Shown here: in pieces, positions 14,276-18,534 of the stretch | How positions within the stretch are numbered: the stretch's first letter is position 1 | How the letters are laid out: every line of letters starts with the position of its first letter | Assembly (NCBI GenBank): GCA_937934355.1 | Contig: CALGZY010000244.1 | Coordinates: forward strand, 1-18,534 | Direction of reading: 5' to 3' | Origin: an uncultured Collinsella sp. | GTDB taxonomy: Bacteria > Actinomycetota > Coriobacteriia > Coriobacteriales > Coriobacteriaceae | Length of the DNA: 18,534 bases | Made by a program: the position numbers and the translations under genes | Notes under the pieces: generated by a model | Told to the model about the DNA's origin: nothing | Database searches by the model: none | The model's input: the letters and a program-made list of their open reading frames with translations, nothing else

Positions 14276-14671
14276 CTATTTGGTCTCGTCGCCCTCCAGG
14301 AAGATCTTTCGGGTCACAAAGTTGTAGACCATGACAAGCGCGGTGGCGCAGATCTTGGCGATATTGGCCTCGAATCCCAGGCCGGTGTTGAGCGCCAGCA
14401 CGATGCCGTCGTTGAGCACCAAACCGATCACGGAAAGCACGACAAAGATGATGAACTCGCGGCGGCGGCTCATGCCTTCCTTGTGCGCAAACACGTACTT
14501 CATGCTTGCGAGGTAGTTAAAGATGAGTGAGATGATAAAGCCGCTGGTGTTGGCAATTAGGATGTTGAGGCCCAGACCGTAGTGGAGCAGATTCATAATG
14601 CCAAAGTCGATAACCGTGGCAATGACACCGACGACGCCAAATTTCATGATCTGCGCAAGGAGCTTTTGCAT
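14276..14671 (-). CDS. GtrA-family membrane protein (copy 2)
   Basis: 131 residues from ATG 14671, preceded by AAGGCAGG; the open frame reaches a TTG at 14734, but that start has no spacing from its GGGGA and would add an N-terminus absent from copy 1. Four transmembrane helices and the GtrA signatures (KFGVVGVIATVIDFG, NYLASMKYVFAHKEGMSRRREF, NFVTRKIFLEG) are present. The central segment is nearly the same as in copy 1, so the two arose by duplication. It starts 78 bases after the fbp stop with no terminator between, so it is probably co-transcribed with fbp. The likely role is translocation of a polyprenyl-linked sugar. Confidence 0.85.
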   Translation of the reverse strand: MQKLLAQIMKFGVVGVIATVIDFGIMNLLHYGLGLNILIANTSGFIISLIFNYLASMKYVFAHKEGMSRRREFIIFVVLSVIGLVLNDGIVLALNTGLGFEANIAKICATALVMVYNFVTRKIFLEGDETK

Positions 14672-14749
14672 GGTACCTGCCTTAAGCTGGCGCCGAAGCG
14701 CCGCGGGGATGACAAACTCAGCAAGTTTAGCCAATCCCCGCGGGTGGTG

Positions 14750-16666
14750 CTAGGCGCGCTCCTCGATAGCACCGTTTCTATATGCATCGAGCAGCTGACG
14801 CAGGTCCTGGATCTGGCTGCGGATCTTGGCGCCAGTATCGGTGTCGCTCACCATGCGGCGACGGTCTGCTTGGTCAAAACGGTTGGTCTCGCTTTCGATG
14901 TCCACGTTGCGCGTGAGTGCCTCGGCAACCGTCGTAAAGGCCCGGTGCGACTTGAGGCGGCAGCCGCGCGAGCTCGAGATGAGCGTATAGCCGGCGATAC
15001 CCGTCTTGGGATGGTAAGCGCGGCAGAAGCCGCCATCGATGACCAGCAGCTTGCCCTCGGCGCGGATGGGCTGCTCGCCCTTGGTGGTTTTAACGGGCGT
15101 GTGGCCGTTGATGATGTGGCCGGTCGGCGAGCATGCCATGGGCGCGACGCCAAACTCGCGCATGATGTCATCGCAGACCGAGGGCGACTTGGTAAGCGTA
15201 AAGTACGGGTCCATCGGCTCGACCCAGGTGCTCTTATCGGCGATATAGGCGCGCTCAAAGGTACGCACCAGGCGTCCGCTGGCGGGCGAGTTAAAGCCAA
15301 TCCACAGGTACCACATCCAGTCGAGGGCGTCGCGGTCGCCCACGCGCCAGGCGCGGCGGGCGATGTGGTCGCAAAAATCAAGATAATCGCGCCCGGCGTG
15401 CCAGGTGCCCAGACAGTTCATGCTGCTAAAGGTGCCGTCTTCGTTGAGCGGAACGCAGCCGTGGAAGAGCAGGTTGCCGTTGGCGACCTTGTACATCGAG
15501 CCGTGGGAATAGAGGAAATCGATACGGCGATGCAGGTGATCGGCGGTGACAAACTCGGACACGAGCTTGTCGATGATGTGCTGCTCCTGGGGCGTGAGCG
15601 TATAGGGGTCCGCCGGATCGACGGTGGGGAAGTCGTTGGTCGTGAGCGGCCACACGCTGCCGTCGGCGAGCGTGACCGTGCCGGTGTCGTGTTCGATCTT
15701 GTCGAGTAACAGGCGGTCGGTCATGTCGAACTCGGGGTGGCGCTGGATAATCTGGCCCTCGAGCTTAAAGAGCAGCACGTTGATGGCCTTGATCAGCGGG
15801 GTGATGGACTCACCGGCGGTGTAGGTGGCATCGGCAAAGGCAACAAGCTCACGCAGCGAGATGCCGTAGTCGTTCTCGAGGATCTCGTAGTTGTCGTAGC
15901 GTAAGTTGTTGCGCAATACCGTGGCGATGCAGGCGGGCTCGCCGGCAGCGGCGCCCATCCACAGCAGGTCGTGGTTGCCCCATTGAATATCGAGCGAATG
16001 ATAGGTGAGCAGGCGGTCCATAATTTTGGCCGCGCCGCCGCCACGGTCGAAGATGTCGCCCACCAAGTGCAGGTGGTCGACGGCGAGGCGCTTGATGAGT
16101 GAAGCAAGCGACTCGATAAAGTCGTCGGCGCTGGCGGTCTCTAGGATGGACTCCACGATGCGCTCGTGATAACGCACACGATAGTTGTTCTCGTCCGGAT
16201 GCGTGTGCAGCAACTCGTCGATGATGTAGGCGTAATCGCGCGGGATGGCCTTACGCACCTTGGAGCGGGTATAACGGCTCGAAAGCGAGCGGGCAACCAC
16301 AATGAGCTGGTCGAGCATGGTCTTGTACCAGGTGGGCGAGTCCTCGCGCCGGCTGCGGACAAGATCGATCTTCTCGCGCGGATAGTAGATGAGCGTGCAC
16401 AGCTCGCCCTTTTCGTCAAAGGAGAGCGTGTCGCCAAAGATCTCGTCGACATGCTCGCGCACAACACCCGAGCAGTTGTTGAGGATGTGCATAAAGGCTT
16501 CGTACTCGCCATGCACATCGCTCATAAAATGCTCGGTGCCCTTGGGCAGGTTGAGGATGGCCGAGAGGTTGATGATCTCGGTGAATGCGGATTGCTCGGT
16601 GGGGAACTGTCTCGACAGCAGGCGCAGATACTTGAAGTTTTGCGGATTGCGATCGAATGCGACCAT
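14750..16666 (-). CDS. fbp: Class III fructose-1,6-bisphosphatase
   Basis: 638 residues, the usual size for the Firmicutes-type enzyme (PF06874, EC 3.1.3.11). The metallophosphatase motifs are in order: D50-VHG, GDIFDRG with D204, GNHD at about 230-233, and GHTP with H522, flanked by long family-specific sequence (for example EHFMSDVHGEYEAF and LFHGCVPLNEDG). It hydrolyses fructose-1,6-bisphosphate to fructose-6-phosphate in the cytoplasm, the committed step of gluconeogenesis. The ATG has GGAAGG six bases upstream. The promoter region carries repeated TGATAAA motifs, partly as an inverted repeat, that could be a regulator site. A GtrA gene follows in the same direction. Confidence 0.95.
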   Translation of the reverse strand: MVAFDRNPQNFKYLRLLSRQFPTEQSAFTEIINLSAILNLPKGTEHFMSDVHGEYEAFMHILNNCSGVVREHVDEIFGDTLSFDEKGELCTLIYYPREKIDLVRSRREDSPTWYKTMLDQLIVVARSLSSRYTRSKVRKAIPRDYAYIIDELLHTHPDENNYRVRYHERIVESILETASADDFIESLASLIKRLAVDHLHLVGDIFDRGGGAAKIMDRLLTYHSLDIQWGNHDLLWMGAAAGEPACIATVLRNNLRYDNYEILENDYGISLRELVAFADATYTAGESITPLIKAINVLLFKLEGQIIQRHPEFDMTDRLLLDKIEHDTGTVTLADGSVWPLTTNDFPTVDPADPYTLTPQEQHIIDKLVSEFVTADHLHRRIDFLYSHGSMYKVANGNLLFHGCVPLNEDGTFSSMNCLGTWHAGRDYLDFCDHIARRAWRVGDRDALDWMWYLWIGFNSPASGRLVRTFERAYIADKSTWVEPMDPYFTLTKSPSVCDDIMREFGVAPMACSPTGHIINGHTPVKTTKGEQPIRAEGKLLVIDGGFCRAYHPKTGIAGYTLISSSRGCRLKSHRAFTTVAEALTRNVDIESETNRFDQADRRRMVSDTDTGAKIRSQIQDLRQLLDAYRNGAIEERA

Positions 16667-16685
16667 TAGGCACCTTCCGATGTGG

Positions 16686-16723
16686 TTGATAAAACTGATA
16701 AAACAGCGTCAAGCGTTTATCAG
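16686..16723 (-). promoter_or_regulatory. Promoter/operator candidate of fbp with TGATAAA repeats
   Basis: CTGATAAA (16695-16702) and its inverted copy TTTATCAG (16716-16723) are separated by 13 bases; a third, direct copy TTGATAAAA begins at 16686. On the minus strand a TTGACG lies within the spacer (16706-16711) with a TATCAA about 15 bases downstream, so the motifs would overlap the promoter. Three copies in 38 bases suggest a repressor or activator site, but no regulator is identified. Confidence 0.45.
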
Positions 16724-16948
16724 TATGCGCCGCTTTTGTTTCGATTGGAGATGGGAGGTCAAATTGTTGGCCGAACGGTTTGGTAAATCGATTTAGTTGA
16801 GGTAGATATGGCGGTTGAATGGAGACGCAAGGTCGTTTTTGCAGACGCATGCCTTCGGGTTCGATAGAGATGATGACGGTAAAGATGTTCACTACCTTTG
16901 GTTCAATTTGGTAAATAGTGGACATTTGTACCGTATTCACGCTTGCTG
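16724..16948. other. Divergent intergenic region between fbp and the degV-family gene
   Basis: Together with the flanking promoter elements this gene-free stretch is 319 bases long. It contains two identical copies of TTTGGTAAAT (16779-16788 and 16907-16916) and a 19-codon frame (16808-16867, MAVEWRRKVV start) five bases after GAGG. The small frame could be a leader peptide but has no further support. Confidence 0.35.
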
Positions 16949-16957
16949 TGCGATAAT
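16949..16957 (+). promoter_or_regulatory. Extended -10 promoter of the degV-family gene
   Basis: TGCGATAAT fits an extended -10 element (TGn plus GATAAT), about 28 bases before the start codon. No good -35 is seen, as is common for this type. GCTGTGC on one side and GCGCAGC on the other form an imperfect inverted repeat across it. Confidence 0.45.
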
Positions 16958-16985
16958 TTGCGCAGCAATGAGTTAGGAGCCTCAT

Positions 16986-17876
16986 ATGAGTGATTTTGTC
17001 CTGACCTGTGAATCCGCCGCCGACCGAACCCGTGAGTTCTTTGCGTCGCGCAATATCCCTGTCGTGTGTTTTCATTACGAGATCGACGATGTTGTCTATA
17101 CGGACGATCTGTATCAGTCGATTGCGCCGGACGAGTTTTTTGCCCAGATTGCCGCGGGCGCCATGCCCAAGACGTCTCAGGTGAGCGTGGGTGAGTACGA
17201 GGAGTTTTGGGAGCCGTTTGTTGCCGAGGGTAAAGACGTGCTGCATCTGACGTTGTCGTCGGGTATTTCGGGCACGTATGGATCGGCCTGCGTTGCGGCG
17301 CAGATGCTCGCGGATCGCTATCCCCAGGGCGGCAAGGTGCGCGTCATCGATTCGCTGGCGGCGTCTTCGGGCTTTGGCCTGCTGGCGGAATGTGCCGCCG
17401 ACGTTCGCGATAGCGGCGCTTCGCTCGACGAGACGGCCGCTTGGATTGAGGAGCATAAACTCAACCTGCACCACTGGTTCTTTTCGACCGATCTGTCGAG
17501 CTACCTGCGCGGCGGTCGCATTTCGGCCGCGAGCGCGATCATCGGCACGGCGCTCAAGATTTGCCCGCTTATGACGGTCGATTGCGACGGTAAACTGGCA
17601 CCGCGTGAGAAGATTCGCACCAAGAAGCGCGCGATCTCCGAAATGGCCAAGACCGTGATGGCGCATGTGCAGGACGGGCCGAACTATTCGGGCAAGTGCA
17701 TCATGTCGCACTCGGCGTGCCGCGAGGACGCCGAGGCTGTTGCCGCGCTGATAGTGGAACAGGTTCCGCAGCTCAAAGGCAAGATTGAGATCAATAGCAT
17801 CGGTGCTCTGATTGGCTCGCATACCGGCCCCGGCACGGTAGCCGTCTTCTTTATGGGCGACAAGCGCGTGGACTAA
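16986..17876 (+). CDS. DegV-family fatty-acid-binding protein
   Basis: 296 residues, the normal size for the DegV/FakB family (PF02645). Visible motifs are T63-S64-Q65 with VSVGEYEEFWE, LSSGISGTY (90-98), DSLAASSGFG, GGRIS near residue 178, and the C-terminal IGSHTGPGTVAVFF. Members bind one fatty acid and in Firmicutes present it to the FakA kinase for phosphorylation into phospholipid synthesis; no fakA is in the window, so the partner is unknown. No signal peptide, so cytosolic. The ATG follows AGGAG with six-base spacing. The gene stands alone and converges with the gene at the right edge. Confidence 0.92.
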   Translation: MSDFVLTCESAADRTREFFASRNIPVVCFHYEIDDVVYTDDLYQSIAPDEFFAQIAAGAMPKTSQVSVGEYEEFWEPFVAEGKDVLHLTLSSGISGTYGSACVAAQMLADRYPQGGKVRVIDSLAASSGFGLLAECAADVRDSGASLDETAAWIEEHKLNLHHWFFSTDLSSYLRGGRISAASAIIGTALKICPLMTVDCDGKLAPREKIRTKKRAISEMAKTVMAHVQDGPNYSGKCIMSHSACREDAEAVAALIVEQVPQLKGKIEINSIGALIGSHTGPGTVAVFFMGDKRVD

Positions 17877-17930
17877 CGTTCGTGGGCTGGCTGACGGTTT
17901 TAACGGCTACGCCTGTCCTTCCGACATTTG

Positions 17931-17973
17931 ATAACAGAAAAAGGCCCGTCCCGTTGTTTGCGGGACGGGCCTT
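17931..17973 (-). terminator. Rho-independent terminator between convergent genes
   Basis: Positions 17941-17953 and 17961-17973 form a 13-bp stem with a TTGTTTG loop. On the minus strand it is followed by a T-rich tail (TTTCTGTTAT), which serves the right-edge gene 11 bases away. On the plus strand only the TT of the stem follows, so it may also stop degV-family transcripts less well. Confidence 0.8.
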
Positions 17974-17983
17974 GCTGTTGCAG

Positions 17984-18534
17984 CTAGCGTTTCTTTCCGC
18001 GGAAGAAGAAGCCGTGCAGCGAGGGTTTGAGTCCGCGGTTGGCGCGACGCTCCTCGATATGATCGTGGATCGAAGCGACGCGTTCGATGACTTCGTCGGG
18101 GATCGGGACGTCGGGATTCATGTTCTCGACCTGGCTAACCTCGGCGGCGGCGACCTGGTCGATAATGGGCACATCGTCGCGCGAGATGACGGGCGTGGCG
18201 TCTTCTTTCATCTTGCGGTAGCGCTGCATCATGTCGGTCTGAAGCTGCTGGGCCGAAGGCGGCGTCCAGATGATGGCGTTGGCGCCGGCGGCGATGGTTT
18301 CGCGGATGCTCTCGGGCGTCTTGCCGCCCGGTGCGATGAGCGGCAGGTTGGGATAGTGCTCGCGCAGCTCGCGCAGGACCTGGGGCGTGTTCTTGCCGGC
18401 CGCGATGTTGAGGATCTTGGCTCCGGCGCGCACTTTGGCATGCGCATCATCGTCGCAACGTACGACTGTGGCGATGACGGGGATGTCGGCGATGTTGGTG
18501 ATGTGCTCGACCATCTCGGCAGTAGCGGGGGAGT
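17984..18534 (-). CDS. TIM-barrel-like protein, 3' part only
   Basis: The frame is open through the right edge of the window, so the first part of the gene is missing; the ATG at 18514 is probably internal, since the codons before it continue without a stop and no ribosome binding site is seen. The visible 183 or so residues contain repeating beta-alpha units (IPVIATVV, GAKILNIAAG, LPLIAPGGKTPESI, GANAIIWTPPS), like the second half of a KDPG-aldolase or related (beta/alpha)8 barrel. After these comes an extended acidic then basic tail ending FFFRGKKR. I do not recognise the exact family or reaction. A terminator follows the stop. Confidence 0.75.
   Translation of the reverse strand, partial: SPATAEMVEHITNIADIPVIATVVRCDDDAHAKVRAGAKILNIAAGKNTPQVLRELREHYPNLPLIAPGGKTPESIRETIAAGANAIIWTPPSAQQLQTDMMQRYRKMKEDATPVISRDDVPIIDQVAAAEVSQVENMNPDVPIPDEVIERVASIHDHIEERRANRGLKPSLHGFFFRGKKR

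Noticed and set aside
14582..15709. Plus-strand open frame (375 codons)
   Set aside because: Antisense to fbp and GtrA copy 2, both firmly identified.
16808..16867. 19-codon frame with a well-spaced GAGG upstream of the degV-family gene
   Set aside because: Too short to support on sequence alone, with no attenuator hairpin after it. Mentioned in the intergenic entry only.

Overview
The window looks like a chromosomal segment of a high-GC anaerobic Actinomycetota of the class Coriobacteriia, most likely Collinsella or a near relative. This is an inference from gene content and style: a Tat-secreted phospholipase-like protein, an FchA-FolD pair, a C69 dipeptidase, a cobalamin-riboswitch-controlled surface protein with DUF4430 and InlB-type repeats, a class III fructose-bisphosphatase, GtrA and DegV proteins. 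I see no rRNA, tRNA, CRISPR array, transposase or phage gene.

Left part (1-2666): two minus-strand genes for exported proteins, a PI-PLC-like protein whose reading frame ends early at a 7-base homopolymer and a small lipoprotein. They are followed by a gene-free stretch holding an orphan minus-strand terminator. Then a plus-strand fchA-folD folate pair (2667-4156), in which FolD has lost the cyclohydrolase lysine. Positions 4194-4422 hold an AT-rich element with near-perfect terminal inverted repeats. A C69 dipeptidase (4510-6033) and a phasin-like/ABC1-kinase pair (6133-8321) follow, closed by a good terminator.

Centre (8401-13550): the most notable locus. A cobalamin riboswitch precedes a 1308-residue secreted, membrane-anchored protein with four tandem transcobalamin-like (DUF4430) domains, a PQQ/WD-like beta-propeller and an InlB-type repeat. 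The next gene overlaps its stop and encodes a membrane-anchored protein with a fifth DUF4430 domain. The two form one transcriptional unit with a strong terminator, and are best read as a candidate cell-surface corrinoid capture system.

Right part (13586-18534): two minus-strand GtrA-family paralogues, one of them apparently in an operon behind fbp (gluconeogenesis), then a plus-strand DegV-family fatty-acid-binding protein. At the right edge is the 3' part of a minus-strand gene whose product looks like a TIM-barrel protein; it converges with degV at a shared hairpin.
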